A stretch of 64,000 bases of DNA, from contig NZ_SUPK01000007.1 in NCBI RefSeq assembly GCF_005049045.1, positions 124,001-188,000 on the forward strand, in the 5' to 3' direction. The position numbers and the translations under genes were made by a program. The notes beneath the pieces were generated by a model, which was not told the origin of the DNA, made no database searches, and saw only the letters and a list, made by a program, of their open reading frames with translations. The first letter of the stretch is position 1. Every line of letters begins with the position of its first letter. Of the stretch, positions 8,559-17,107 are shown one piece after another. The stretch is from Cohnella pontilimi (GTDB lineage: Bacteria; Bacillota; Bacilli; Paenibacillales; Paenibacillaceae).

Positions 8559-9056
8559 ATGGCTGTTGTCGTATGTCCGTGGTGTCAAAGTGAAATTCCG
8601 CATGAAGAAGGCGAAGAGCCGGAAAAATATTGCCCGGTTTGCGAAAATGAAATCGGCGGTTACCGGACGCTTACCTTTGGAATCGACGATTCCGAGGATG
8701 AGGACGAGGAACCAGCTGCGCAGTTTACGGGAACTGAGGCTGAAGACTTGAGGCTGGGCGGGAGCAACGAAGCGCTGCTGCGGTTCGAGGAAACGGTGGA
8801 GCGTGTGTTGGACGAGCAGGAGACGGTGCCGGAATGCCCGCAGTGCCGGGAATACATGCTCGAGGCGGGAGAGTTGGCCGTACCGGCGGCATTCTTCCGC
8901 CCCCGGACGCCGGAAGCGCTGGGGAAAGCGGTGCTCGAAGCTCCTTTCTCCATCACGTTGTATGTGTGCCCTTCCTGTTTTACGGTGCAGCAGTCCCTCG
9001 CCGAGCAAGGACGGTTGGATTTGGCGCGGCGGCTCAGCGGGACGGAAAACCTATGA
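8559..9056 (+). CDS. Zinc-ribbon protein of unknown function
   Basis: The 165-residue protein has two pairs of CxxC near the N-terminus (CPWCQSE and CPVCENE, residues 6-9 and 25-28), an acidic linker (DDSEDEDEE), and two further CxxC knuckles (CPQC and CPSC) in the C-terminal half. This suggests two zinc ribbons. The start follows AAGGAGGTG. The stop overlaps the next start as ATGA, so it is translationally coupled to the cysteine synthase gene. No function is assigned. Confidence 0.8.
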   Translation: MAVVVCPWCQSEIPHEEGEEPEKYCPVCENEIGGYRTLTFGIDDSEDEDEEPAAQFTGTEAEDLRLGGSNEALLRFEETVERVLDEQETVPECPQCREYMLEAGELAVPAAFFRPRTPEALGKAVLEAPFSITLYVCPSCFTVQQSLAEQGRLDLARRLSGTENL

Positions 9057-9970
9057 GCCGGATTGTCCGTTCCGTGACGGAGTTGGTAGGAGAAACGCCG
9101 GCAGTTCGTTTGCGGCGCCTTGCCGGTCTGGATATGGCCGAGGTGCTGGTGAAGCTGGAAAAGCAAAACCCGAGCGGAAGCGTGAAAGACCGGGCCGCGC
9201 TCGGGTTGATCGAAGACGCGGAAGAGCGGGGATTGATCCGGCCAGGAACGGTCATCGTGGAGCCGACGAGCGGCAACACGGGCATCGGGCTGGCTATGAT
9301 CGCCGCGGCAAAAGGATACCGGCTCATCCTGGTGATGCCGGATAACATGACGAAAGAGCGCATCTCCTTGCTGCGGGCTTACGGCGCGGAAGTGGTGCTG
9401 ACTCCGGCGGCGGAACGGATGCCGGGGGCGATCGCCAAGGCGTGCGAGCTGCTCGAGCGGAATCCCGGCAGCTACATGCCGAATCAATTCGAGAACGCCG
9501 CGAATCCGGATTTTCACCGCCGGACGACGGCTCTGGAAATATTGCGGCAGACGGAAGGCCGGCTGGACGCGTTCGTCGCGACAGCCGGGACGGGCGGCAC
9601 CATCACGGGAACCGGCGAGACGCTGCGCGAGCGGCTGCCCGATCTGCACATCGCCGTCGTGGAGCCGGCCGGTTCCCCCGTACTGAGCGGCGGGCGTCCC
9701 GGGCCGCACAAGCTGGTCGGCACCAGCCCCGGGTTCGTCCCGCCGATCCTGAATACTTCCGTCTACGACGAAATTATTCAGGTGGCGGACGACGACGCGC
9801 TCGAGACGACCCGGCAGCTCGCCGCGCGTGAAGGCATCCTCGTCGGCCCATCATCCGGCGCCTCCGTCTGGGCCGCGCTTCAAGTCGCCCGCCGCCTCGG
9901 TCCGGGCAAGCGAGTCGTATGCATCGCGCCCGATACCGGCGAGCGTTACTTGAGTATGGGGATATTTTGA
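9053..9970 (+). CDS. cysK: Cysteine synthase family PLP enzyme
   Basis: The 305-residue protein has the PLP lysine in NPSGSVKDR (K45), the phosphate/substrate loop TSGNTG (72-77), the GTGGTITGTG loop and the C-terminal GPSSGASVWAAL segment of the O-acetylserine sulfhydrylase family. It would make cysteine from O-acetylserine and sulfide. The ATG overlaps the preceding stop. It may be a paralog rather than the main CysK, because the neighbour is an unusual zinc-ribbon protein. Confidence 0.88.
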   Translation: MSRIVRSVTELVGETPAVRLRRLAGLDMAEVLVKLEKQNPSGSVKDRAALGLIEDAEERGLIRPGTVIVEPTSGNTGIGLAMIAAAKGYRLILVMPDNMTKERISLLRAYGAEVVLTPAAERMPGAIAKACELLERNPGSYMPNQFENAANPDFHRRTTALEILRQTEGRLDAFVATAGTGGTITGTGETLRERLPDLHIAVVEPAGSPVLSGGRPGPHKLVGTSPGFVPPILNTSVYDEIIQVADDDALETTRQLAAREGILVGPSSGASVWAALQVARRLGPGKRVVCIAPDTGERYLSMGIF

Positions 9971-10467
9971 GGGTAGACGCGGGACTTAAGCCGATGGCAA
10001 CCGCTTAACGGCCTTGCTGGCATCGAGTGGCGGGACTTAAACCGACGGCATCGGTTTATGGGTACCTGAAATCGGCGGTCGGCATGTGGAGCAGTCCTGT
10101 TGGTACCTGACACCAGGCGATGGGTTGCAACAAGCACGCGGCATAGTCTTGCAATCCGCTAAGCGTGACGGCAACGAGGAAATCATGCCCAAAGTTTGGC
10201 AAAACTGGTTGACGAACCGAACGCGTTTGTTGTATTCTCTAGCCAAAGATGGTCGCAAAGCATGCGCCGCTCTCCGAATTTTCCGGGTGGGCGGCTTTTT
10301 TGGTTTCCTAACCCACCTTTTTCCTATTCCGTGATCGCCTGAAATGAACCTTTTTTCCTTTTCACCCAGCCTGTATTTGATGTAATATGGAGAGTAATTC
10401 AGGCGTGATATACAGGTCGAACCATTGTGTGTGCGGGCGACCCACTTTACGGTAAAGAGGGATCATC
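9971..10467. other. Intergenic region with a possible short transcript
   Basis: No convincing gene is present. Two similar segments beginning GCGGGACTTAA occur at about 9980 and 10031. TTGACG at 10211-10216 with TATTCT 18 bases downstream could be a promoter. An imperfect GC-rich hairpin with a T run (about 10264-10303) could end a short RNA. The repeated GGTACCTGA at about 10061 and 10102 is also noted. The lower-confidence reading is simply a degenerate spacer. Confidence 0.35.
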
Positions 10468-10959
10468 ATGAACCAGTTGAAGTTAAACATCCTGGACCTG
10501 ATCAAGGAAGACGCGCGTTTGCCGGCGTCCACCATTGCGACCATGCTTGGCGTCCAAGAAGCGGAAGTAGCCGCGGCCATCAAGGAAATGGAAGACGATC
10601 ACGTGATCGTGAAATATGCGGCCGTCATTAATTGGAGCAAGGTTGACGACGAGAAAGTAACGGCGCTGATCGAAGTGGAATGTACGCCCGAGCGGGGCCG
10701 CGGATTCGAAAGCATCGCCGAGCGTATTTATTTATATCCCGAGGTGAAATCGGTCTACTTGATGTCGGGAGCGTACGACCTGCTGGTCGAGATCGAAGGC
10801 AAAAACTTGAAGGAAGTCGCCTCGTTCGTCTCCAACAAGCTGTCCACGATTGAATCGGTTATTGCTACAAAAACGTTTTTCATTTTGAAAAAATATAAGC
10901 AGGACGGCATTATTTTCGAAGAATTCGAAGACGACGGCAGGCTGCTGGTATCTCCGTGA
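10468..10959 (+). CDS. alaR: Lrp/AsnC-family regulator (AlaR/YugG-like)
   Basis: The 163-residue protein has an N-terminal winged-helix HTH (about residues 1-55, LDLIKEDARLPASTIATMLG) and a C-terminal RAM/AsnC ligand-binding domain (about 65-145, with VKSVYLMSGAYDLLVEIEG). It lies directly upstream of an alanine-transaminase-like gene, the same order as alaR-alaT (yugGH) in Bacillus subtilis, where AlaR activates alaT. I infer the same pairing here. The ATG follows AAAGAGGG. Confidence 0.88.
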   Translation: MNQLKLNILDLIKEDARLPASTIATMLGVQEAEVAAAIKEMEDDHVIVKYAAVINWSKVDDEKVTALIEVECTPERGRGFESIAERIYLYPEVKSVYLMSGAYDLLVEIEGKNLKEVASFVSNKLSTIESVIATKTFFILKKYKQDGIIFEEFEDDGRLLVSP

Positions 10960-11049
10960 TTCGTCAGATGAGCGCAAAGGATCGGTGTCATCATGATCAA
11001 AAATGAGGACGTTACCCAGACCGTCACGCAGCAAAGGCGGAGGCAAAGC

Positions 11050-12219
11050 ATGCAGGATTATTTGGCCTCGCATGCCCGCGCGATTCCCCCATCCGGAATC
11101 CGGCGCTTTTTCGACTTGGTTAGCAATAGCAAGGATAAAGATATCATTTCGCTTGGCGTAGGCGAACCGGATTTCGTCACGCCATGGCGGGTGCGCGATG
11201 CAGCAGTCTACTCTCTCGAAAAGGGCAAAACGCAATATACGCCCAACGCCGGCATGCCGGAACTGAGGGAAGCGATCGGGCAATATTTGAACGACCAGTT
11301 TCAGCTGGATTACGATCCGGCAAAAGAAATTATCGTGACGGTGGGCGGAAGCGAAGGGATCGATTTGGCGCTCCGAGCTCTTGTAGAACCGGGCGATGAA
11401 ATTCTCGTTCCCGAGCCTTGTTACATTTCCTACTCCCCGATCACGTCGCTCGGCGGCGGCATCCCGGTCGGAATCGAGACGTTCGCCAAGGACAACTTCA
11501 AGCTGACGGCCGAGAGTCTTCGCGCCGCGATCACTCCCCGGTCCAAGCTGCTCGTGCTTTGTTATCCGAGCAACCCGACAGGCGCGGTCATGACGTACGA
11601 AGAGATGCTGCCGATCGCCAAGGTGGTGGAGGAGCACGATCTGATCGTCATTTCGGACGAAATTTATGCCGAGCTCTCTTACGGGACGAAGCATGTCAGC
11701 TTTGCGTCGCTTCCGGGCATGAAGGACCGGACCCTTCTAGTCAGCGGTTTTTCCAAGGCGTTCGCTATGACCGGCTGGCGGATGGGGTATGCTTGCGGTC
11801 ACCCCGATCTCATCGGCGCCATGCTCAAAATTCATCAATACACCGTTATGTGCGCTCCGATCATGGCCCAGGTCGCCGCGCTGGAGTCGCTCACTCCGAA
11901 CGGATTGGAAGAGAAGGACCGGATGATCGAATCGTATAACCAGCGCAGAAGGCTCGTCGTGCAAGGCTTTCGCGAGATCGGCCTGGCTTGTCACGAACCG
12001 CAGGGTGCTTTTTATGCGTTTCCTTCGATTCAGTCGACCGGCATGACGTCCGAGGAGTTCGCCCAACGACTGGTGCTGGAAGCCAAAGTGGCCGCGGTTC
12101 CGGGGCATGTGTTCGGCAAAGGCGGGGAGGGCTTCCTGCGTTGCTGCTACGCCACCTCGGTATCACAGTTGACCGAAGCGCTGGATCGAATCGGCAACTT
12201 TTTACAAAAAATCGGATAA
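11050..12219 (+). CDS. alaT: Class I aminotransferase, probable alanine transaminase AlaT
   Basis: This fold-type I PLP enzyme has 389 residues. Motifs include PSNPTG (173-178), the aspartate in ISDEIYAELS and the Schiff-base lysine in SGFSKAFAMTGWRMG (K236). I chose ATG 11050 because GCGGAGG (11037-11043) is correctly spaced, while the upstream ATG 10993 has only a weak site. Pairing with the Lrp-type regulator supports AlaT, although closely related aromatic or PatA-type transaminases cannot be excluded. Confidence 0.85.
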   Translation: MQDYLASHARAIPPSGIRRFFDLVSNSKDKDIISLGVGEPDFVTPWRVRDAAVYSLEKGKTQYTPNAGMPELREAIGQYLNDQFQLDYDPAKEIIVTVGGSEGIDLALRALVEPGDEILVPEPCYISYSPITSLGGGIPVGIETFAKDNFKLTAESLRAAITPRSKLLVLCYPSNPTGAVMTYEEMLPIAKVVEEHDLIVISDEIYAELSYGTKHVSFASLPGMKDRTLLVSGFSKAFAMTGWRMGYACGHPDLIGAMLKIHQYTVMCAPIMAQVAALESLTPNGLEEKDRMIESYNQRRRLVVQGFREIGLACHEPQGAFYAFPSIQSTGMTSEEFAQRLVLEAKVAAVPGHVFGKGGEGFLRCCYATSVSQLTEALDRIGNFLQKIG

Positions 12220-12312
12220 TCGGTTGATTACTTGTAAAACAGTGTGTTTATTTATTTTAGTATCTGCTATAATTAGCTTTGTTTTGTGACCGGTTCGGGA
12301 GGGGGAGACGGC

Positions 12313-12558
12313 ATGGACGCGGCAAATCATAGCGAGTTTTCGCCTTTATTGAGGGTCGACGCCCATCCGAATCCGGCGTCTCCCGAGCGGGCGGCGGCAT
12401 CCGTCGGCTTGGCGGACGAAATCGACCGGCTTCGGCAAGTGATGGCCGAAACTTTCCTGCGGGAATGTTCGTTTACGGCCGACACGGTCATTCGCATCAG
12501 CCGGCAGTTGGATGTCAAAATCAATGAATATATGATTGGTCGTAAGAAGGCCCGGTGA
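12313..12558 (+). CDS. Spo0E-like aspartyl-phosphate phosphatase
   Basis: The 81-residue product contains ISRQLDVKINEYMI, which fits the Spo0E signature S-x2-L-D-x2-I on the second helix. Family members dephosphorylate Spo0A~P and delay sporulation. A GGGAGGGGGAG Shine-Dalgarno site precedes ATG 12313. An unusual N-terminal ~35-residue segment precedes the two-helix core. A TATAAT box lies at 12267-12272. Target specificity cannot be read from the sequence. Confidence 0.82.
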   Translation: MDAANHSEFSPLLRVDAHPNPASPERAAASVGLADEIDRLRQVMAETFLRECSFTADTVIRISRQLDVKINEYMIGRKKAR

Positions 12559-12580
12559 CGATCGCCGGACCTTTTTCTTT
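12549..12580 (+). terminator. Terminator of the Spo0E-like gene
   Basis: GGcCCGG pairs with CCGGaCC and a long T-rich tract follows. The hairpin overlaps the stop codon. Confidence 0.75.
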
Positions 12581-12638
12581 TTTTCCCCTATGCGCGGTTA
12601 TGCTATAGTGGAATTAAGGAAACGGGGGAAACGGAAGC

Positions 12639-13226
12639 ATGAACATTTATACCCGGACCGGGGATGAAGGGAAAACATCGGTCATCGGCGGCGGGCGCGT
12701 CTCGAAGGACGACCTGCGTGTCGAAGCCTACGGCACCGTGGATGAGTTAAACGCGTTCGTCGGTCAGGCCGCGGCATGGATGGCCGCGCAGGATGTCAAC
12801 GTGTGGGGCGATATGACGGAAAAACTCGTCCTTATACAACATGAATTGTTCGATTGCGGGTCCGATTTGTCGTACGCCGATCCCGAACCCGAGAAATTAA
12901 AAGTAACGGCCGAGATGACGGCACGGCTGGAATCCTGGATTGACGGCAGCGAGCAGGAAACCCCGCCGATCCAGCGGTTTATTCTGCCCGGCGGCAGCGA
13001 GCCGGCGGCTCTTCTGCACGTTTGCCGGACCGTATGCCGGCGGGCCGAACGGCGGGTCGTAACGCTGGCGGCGGACCGGCCGTGCCCTCCGGAGGTGCGG
13101 AAATATTTGAACCGGCTGTCGGACTTTTTCTTCTCGGCGGCTCGCGCCGCTAACACCCGTCTCGGTGTGGCCGATGTGGAATATGAACGCGGAGCCGCGG
13201 TTTTCCGGAGGGCCGCGAAGGAGTGA
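12639..13226 (+). CDS. pduO: PduO-type ATP:cob(I)alamin adenosyltransferase
   Basis: The 195-residue protein begins with IYTRTGDEGKTSVIGG, the ATP-binding signature of the PduO family, followed by a five-helix bundle with EAYGTVDELNAFVG and a C-terminal RRAERR segment (consensus R-x-A-E-R). It adenosylates cobalamin to make coenzyme B12. Its stop overlaps the GTG start of the pseudouridine synthase gene. Size is normal for the family. Confidence 0.92.
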   Translation: MNIYTRTGDEGKTSVIGGGRVSKDDLRVEAYGTVDELNAFVGQAAAWMAAQDVNVWGDMTEKLVLIQHELFDCGSDLSYADPEPEKLKVTAEMTARLESWIDGSEQETPPIQRFILPGGSEPAALLHVCRTVCRRAERRVVTLAADRPCPPEVRKYLNRLSDFFFSAARAANTRLGVADVEYERGAAVFRRAAKE

Positions 13227-14194
13227 ACAACGAGATCGACGAACGTTATTATAGTCCGTTGGTGCATGTGGCGGATGCGGCGGATGAAGGTCTGCAGCTT
13301 CGCCAGGTGCTTCAGCGGCGTTTTGGCATATCCCGCCGGCAGGTGGTGCGGCTCAAAACGACGGAGCATGGCATCATGGTCAACGGGCAGCGGGCACGTA
13401 CAGGAAATATCGTGGCCGCGGGGGACCGGATCGAGCTGAGAATCGAGCGGGAAGAGTCGACCGATATTTTGCCCGAGCCGATGGAGCTGGATATTATATT
13501 TGAAGATGAGCATTTGCTCGTCGTAAACAAGCCGGCCGGCCAAATCGTTCATCCGACGACGGGTCATTATACCGGCACGCTGGCGAATGGGATCGTGCAT
13601 TACTGGCGCGAGCGGGGCGAAAGATGCCGGTTTCATCCGGTGCACCGGCTGGACGAGTTCACGTCCGGTGTGATCGTGGTCGCCAAACATCCTTACGCTC
13701 ACCAGCAGCTCTCGCAGCAAATGATCGAAGGAACCGTAGAAAAACGTTACCGCGCTTACGTATACGGTCACCCGCCGGATCGCGCCGGAGAGGTTTATGC
13801 GCCGATCGACCGTTCCTCGGAGGATCCGCACCGGCGTGTCGTGCGGGAGGACGGGGCTCCGTCGCTCACGTTTTATGAGGTGGCCGGCGTTTATCCTTGC
13901 GGGGCATCCGCACTGGACATCCGGCTGGGGACGGGACGCACGCATCAAATCCGGGTGCACATGCTCCACATCGGGTGCCCGCTCATTGGCGACGATTATT
14001 ATTCGGATGAGGAGCGGCGTAAGTCGGCTTTGGCCGCCAAGCTGGCGAATGTAATCGACAGGCAGGCGCTGCATGCAATCAGTTTGGGCTTCACGCATCC
14101 GGTCACCGGCCGCGCCCTTCGGCTGGAGGCGGCATTGCCGGAAGATTTGAGAAAATTGGAACATACGCTGCAGACGCTGGCTGCTCCGGAATAA
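13223..14194 (+). CDS. RluA-family 23S rRNA/tRNA pseudouridine synthase
   Basis: The 323-residue protein has an N-terminal S4-like RNA-binding region (about 25-80) and a catalytic domain with HRLDEFTSG holding the catalytic aspartate. The later GTGRTHQIRVHM and GDDYY segments are family hallmarks. The usual R-x-T after HRLD is E-F-T here, a small departure. The GTG start overlaps the previous stop (GTGA). It resembles YjbO/YlyB-type enzymes; the modified base cannot be predicted. Confidence 0.9.
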   Translation: MNNEIDERYYSPLVHVADAADEGLQLRQVLQRRFGISRRQVVRLKTTEHGIMVNGQRARTGNIVAAGDRIELRIEREESTDILPEPMELDIIFEDEHLLVVNKPAGQIVHPTTGHYTGTLANGIVHYWRERGERCRFHPVHRLDEFTSGVIVVAKHPYAHQQLSQQMIEGTVEKRYRAYVYGHPPDRAGEVYAPIDRSSEDPHRRVVREDGAPSLTFYEVAGVYPCGASALDIRLGTGRTHQIRVHMLHIGCPLIGDDYYSDEERRKSALAAKLANVIDRQALHAISLGFTHPVTGRALRLEAALPEDLRKLEHTLQTLAAPE

Positions 14195-14238
14195 GATGGC
14201 GCCTTCGGTTCAACATGAGAGGAGCAGAAGAAGGTTTT

Positions 14239-14601
14239 ATGAAGGATCGAAAATTGACGGTATACCACTACCCGCCGTGCTCAACATGCCGGATGGCCGT
14301 AAAGCGGCTGCATGCGAGCGGCTATGAGCTGATCTTGCATAATTTGTGGGAAGAAGCCCCATCCGCCAAAGAATTGAAAAAGTGGATCGGCCTTAGCGGG
14401 CTCCCGATTTCCAAATGGTTTAACGTCTCGGGCGAAGTGTACCGGAAACTGGGCTTGAAGGACAAGTTGCCCGGTATGTCCGACGACGAGAAAATCGCAG
14501 TGCTCGCCAGCAACGGCCGGCTCATCAAGCGTCCGGTCGTCACCGACGGAGAGCGTGTCACAGTCGGATTTAAGGAAGACGAATACAGCCGCGTTTGGTA
14601 A
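14239..14601 (+). CDS. ArsC/Spx-superfamily thioredoxin-fold protein (YusI-like)
   Basis: The 120-residue product has CSTC at residues 14-17 within a thioredoxin-like fold and the late segment LIKRPVV, as in the YffB/YusI branch of the ArsC family. I chose ATG 14239 after AGAAGAAGG; an upstream in-frame ATG at 14215 is possible. It could be a reductase or a regulatory Spx relative. It lacks the C-terminal features of classical Spx, so a redox role is preferred but not shown. Confidence 0.8.
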   Translation: MKDRKLTVYHYPPCSTCRMAVKRLHASGYELILHNLWEEAPSAKELKKWIGLSGLPISKWFNVSGEVYRKLGLKDKLPGMSDDEKIAVLASNGRLIKRPVVTDGERVTVGFKEDEYSRVW

Positions 14602-14623
14602 GATCACCCTTGGAGGGATGCCG

Positions 14624-15706
14624 GTGTCGCTGCAGAATGGGGAAGAAACGGTGGAGAAAAAACGAAGGGGTAACGGCGGTTGGGCTGCGGGTGCCGGAAT
14701 CCTCGTCCTTTTGACCAAGTTCAAGACCGCATTGTTGTTTCTGCTGAAGGCCGGAAAACCGCTTTGGACGATGATTCTCAGCGTCGGCGCCTACGCGTTG
14801 CTCTTTCCTTGGACGTTCGCGGTCGGCTTTGTGCTGCTCATTTTCATTCACGAGATGGGACACGTACTCGCCGCGCGCCGCAGAGGACTGCCGGTAACCG
14901 CGCCGATGTTCATTCCGTTCCTGGGCGCGTTCATATCCATGAAAAGAAACCCGAAGGATGCCGAAACGGAAGCCTATATCGCCATTGGGGGTCCCGTGCT
15001 CGGATCTGCGGGTGCCTTCTTGTGTTACGCCATAGGGGATTGGACCGGTCAGCCCATATGGTACGCGCTCGCGAATGCGGGTTTTATGATCAATCTGCTC
15101 AATCTGATGCCCATACATCCACTGGACGGCGGACGAATCGTGACCGCGGTGAGCAGGTGGCTGTGGCTGATCGGCGGGATTGCGGGGCCATTCATCATTT
15201 GGCGTTTCGGCGGAATTATTTTTATTTACATTTGGTTGCTGTTCATCTGGCAGATGTATAAAATGTTTTTCCGCAACCGACGCAAAGCCGAACCTTATAT
15301 CGTAGAAGGGGAATATCACGCCGCCGTCGATCCGGGGCTCCCTTCCTGGTATTTGGCCGGGGAATCTCATCGCAGGGAGCTGCCTTTTACCGCTTATTGC
15401 CGGCTGGACGGCGAGCATGTGGTGGAGTTTTGGTGGGAGCCGCTGTCGTTCAAGGGCGAATTGGGCCTGCCGCAGGCTTGTCTGATCGACAGGGTCGTAT
15501 TGACCAAGGTCAGCGATCCGGGTGAAACGAACGAAGTCAAGTTCAGGGTGCGGATGGAAGGATCGGTGTATAATCCGGAAAAATATTATGACGTACCGCT
15601 GCGCGTGCGGATCAGGATGGGGCTGGCGTACGGCGGGCTCATCGCGGCCTTGTTTTATATGATATGGAAAATCAGCGAGACGGGCATGCTGCAGCAGCCG
15701 GTGTAA
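14624..15706 (+). CDS. Site-2 protease family (M50) membrane metalloprotease
   Basis: The ~360-residue protein has HEMGH (consensus HExxH) in a membrane helix and NLMPIHPLDGGR, the second zinc-ligand motif of M50 proteases. It has six or so hydrophobic segments and a soluble C-terminal domain ending in another helix. I prefer GTG 14624 because TGGAGG (14611-14616) is seven bases upstream; ATG 14618 is too close. Substrate is unknown. Intramembrane cleavage of a membrane-bound factor is the family role. Confidence 0.85.
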   Translation: MSLQNGEETVEKKRRGNGGWAAGAGILVLLTKFKTALLFLLKAGKPLWTMILSVGAYALLFPWTFAVGFVLLIFIHEMGHVLAARRRGLPVTAPMFIPFLGAFISMKRNPKDAETEAYIAIGGPVLGSAGAFLCYAIGDWTGQPIWYALANAGFMINLLNLMPIHPLDGGRIVTAVSRWLWLIGGIAGPFIIWRFGGIIFIYIWLLFIWQMYKMFFRNRRKAEPYIVEGEYHAAVDPGLPSWYLAGESHRRELPFTAYCRLDGEHVVEFWWEPLSFKGELGLPQACLIDRVVLTKVSDPGETNEVKFRVRMEGSVYNPEKYYDVPLRVRIRMGLAYGGLIAALFYMIWKISETGMLQQPV

Positions 15707-15732
15707 GGTGAGGGAGGAACGGGAACGGCGTC

Positions 15733-16923
15733 ATGGAGGAAAACAAATGGAGATCCCGGCGGCTGGACCGGCTTGGCTCCGCCATTTTCGCGGAGGTTGC
15801 CGGCTGGAAAGAGGAGGCTCGCCGGGCAGGCACAGACGTAATTGCCCTGGATATCGGAAGCCCGGATCAGCCGCCGGCGGAAGAGGTACGGAACGTGTTG
15901 GCCGAGGCGGTGCGGCGTCCTGATGTGTACGCGTACCCGGGGACGGAGGGTTCAGAGAACTTCAGGACCACCGTGGCCCGCTGGTTCGAGCATCGTTTCG
16001 GCGTAGAGCTGGACCCGGCCCGGGGAGTGCTCTCACTCATGGGGACGCAGGACGGACTCGGCCATTTGCCGCTGGCTGTCAGCGATCCGGGGGATGCGGC
16101 GCTGCTGCCGGATCCGGGTTATCCGATATACGGAGCCGGGCTGGCAGTGGCCGGTGTTGAGGCTGTTCCTTTGCCGCTCATGAAGGAAAACGGGTATTTG
16201 CCGGATTTAGACGCGATTCCGGAAGCGGTATGGGCACGAATCAAATTCATGATTTTGAATTATCCGAGCAATCCGCTGTCTGCCGTCGCCGATCTCGCGT
16301 TTTTCGAGCGGGCTGTAGCCGAGGCACGCCGGCGGGGCGTGCTGCTCGTGCACGATAACGCCTACAGCGAGATGGCGTTCGACGGATACCGGCCGCCGAG
16401 CGTGCTGGAGGTGCCGGGCGCGTTCGAAGTGGCCGTCGAGTTCCATTCCCTGTCGAAATCGTTTCATATGGCGGGTACCCGGCTCGGCTTTGCGGTCGGC
16501 AACCAGCGGGCGCTTGAATCGCTGCGGGCTCTGAAAAACAACATCGATTTCGGTGTGTTCCAAGCCGTTCAGGAGGCGGGAGCGGCCGCACTGGATATGG
16601 ACATGCGCGAGCCGCGTCCGGTAGCGGCGCTGTATGAGAGGCGGCGCAACGTCCTGGTGGACGGGTTGCGCCGCGCGGGTTGGGATGTGCCGTCGCCGCG
16701 GGCGACGATGTTTGTGTGGGCGCCGGTGCCGGCAGGCTGGTCTTCGCGCAGCTTCGCCCGCGAAATGCTGGCCCGGTCGGGCGTCGCGAGCATTCCCGGC
16801 GATGCCTTCGGCGCGCGCGGGGAAGGGTATGTGCGGCTCGCGCTCGTCGAGCCGGAGGAGCGGCTTCGCGAAGCGGCCGAGCGCATCGGCGGCTTCCTTC
16901 GCAGCGCCGAGCCGGTGAAGTGA
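15733..16923 (+). CDS. Class I/II aminotransferase, LL-diaminopimelate aminotransferase-like
   Basis: The 396-residue PLP enzyme contains YPSNPLSAVA, an HDNAYSEMAF aspartate/tyrosine pair and the lysine motif FHSLSKSFHMAGTRLGFAVG. The pattern resembles DapL/LL-diaminopimelate aminotransferase and its paralogs common in Paenibacillaceae. It starts 26 bp after the protease gene, with AGGAGGAA well upstream and GTCATGG at the start. Exact substrate is uncertain. Confidence 0.8.
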   Translation: MEENKWRSRRLDRLGSAIFAEVAGWKEEARRAGTDVIALDIGSPDQPPAEEVRNVLAEAVRRPDVYAYPGTEGSENFRTTVARWFEHRFGVELDPARGVLSLMGTQDGLGHLPLAVSDPGDAALLPDPGYPIYGAGLAVAGVEAVPLPLMKENGYLPDLDAIPEAVWARIKFMILNYPSNPLSAVADLAFFERAVAEARRRGVLLVHDNAYSEMAFDGYRPPSVLEVPGAFEVAVEFHSLSKSFHMAGTRLGFAVGNQRALESLRALKNNIDFGVFQAVQEAGAAALDMDMREPRPVAALYERRRNVLVDGLRRAGWDVPSPRATMFVWAPVPAGWSSRSFAREMLARSGVASIPGDAFGARGEGYVRLALVEPEERLREAAERIGGFLRSAEPVK

Positions 16924-16963
16924 AGGAAGGTTGTGATTCGCACGACCGTCATCCTGGCGGCTG

Positions 16964-17010
16964 TTAGTCACTCAGACTGACTATCAATCGCGCACTCTCG
17001 CCACCAGGGT
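16964..17010 (-). repeat. Single diverged copy of the 52-bp repeat unit
   Basis: The segment contains TTAGTCA-N7-TGACTA and then a CG-rich arm ending in GCCACCA. Read on the minus strand, it aligns with the unit of the tandem array at 48529-48910 through both the GGTGGCG stretch and the dyad. It lies between two plus-strand genes. Confidence 0.75.
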
Positions 17011-17107
17011 GGAAGCAGGCTACTTAAAAATTGCTTAACGTGGATCCCTTTGCCGATAAATCTAGTAAACTCGTAATTTTCTCATCATAGAAAGGAGATG
17101 CTCGCGA

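Noticed and set aside
10086-10334. 82-codon frame in the alaR upstream interval
   Set aside because: No ribosome-binding site, no motif, and it passes through the possible terminator.
12764-14164. Long minus-strand open frame opposite pduO and the pseudouridine synthase
   Set aside because: Shadow of two well-supported plus-strand genes; no recognisable domain and no ribosome-binding site.
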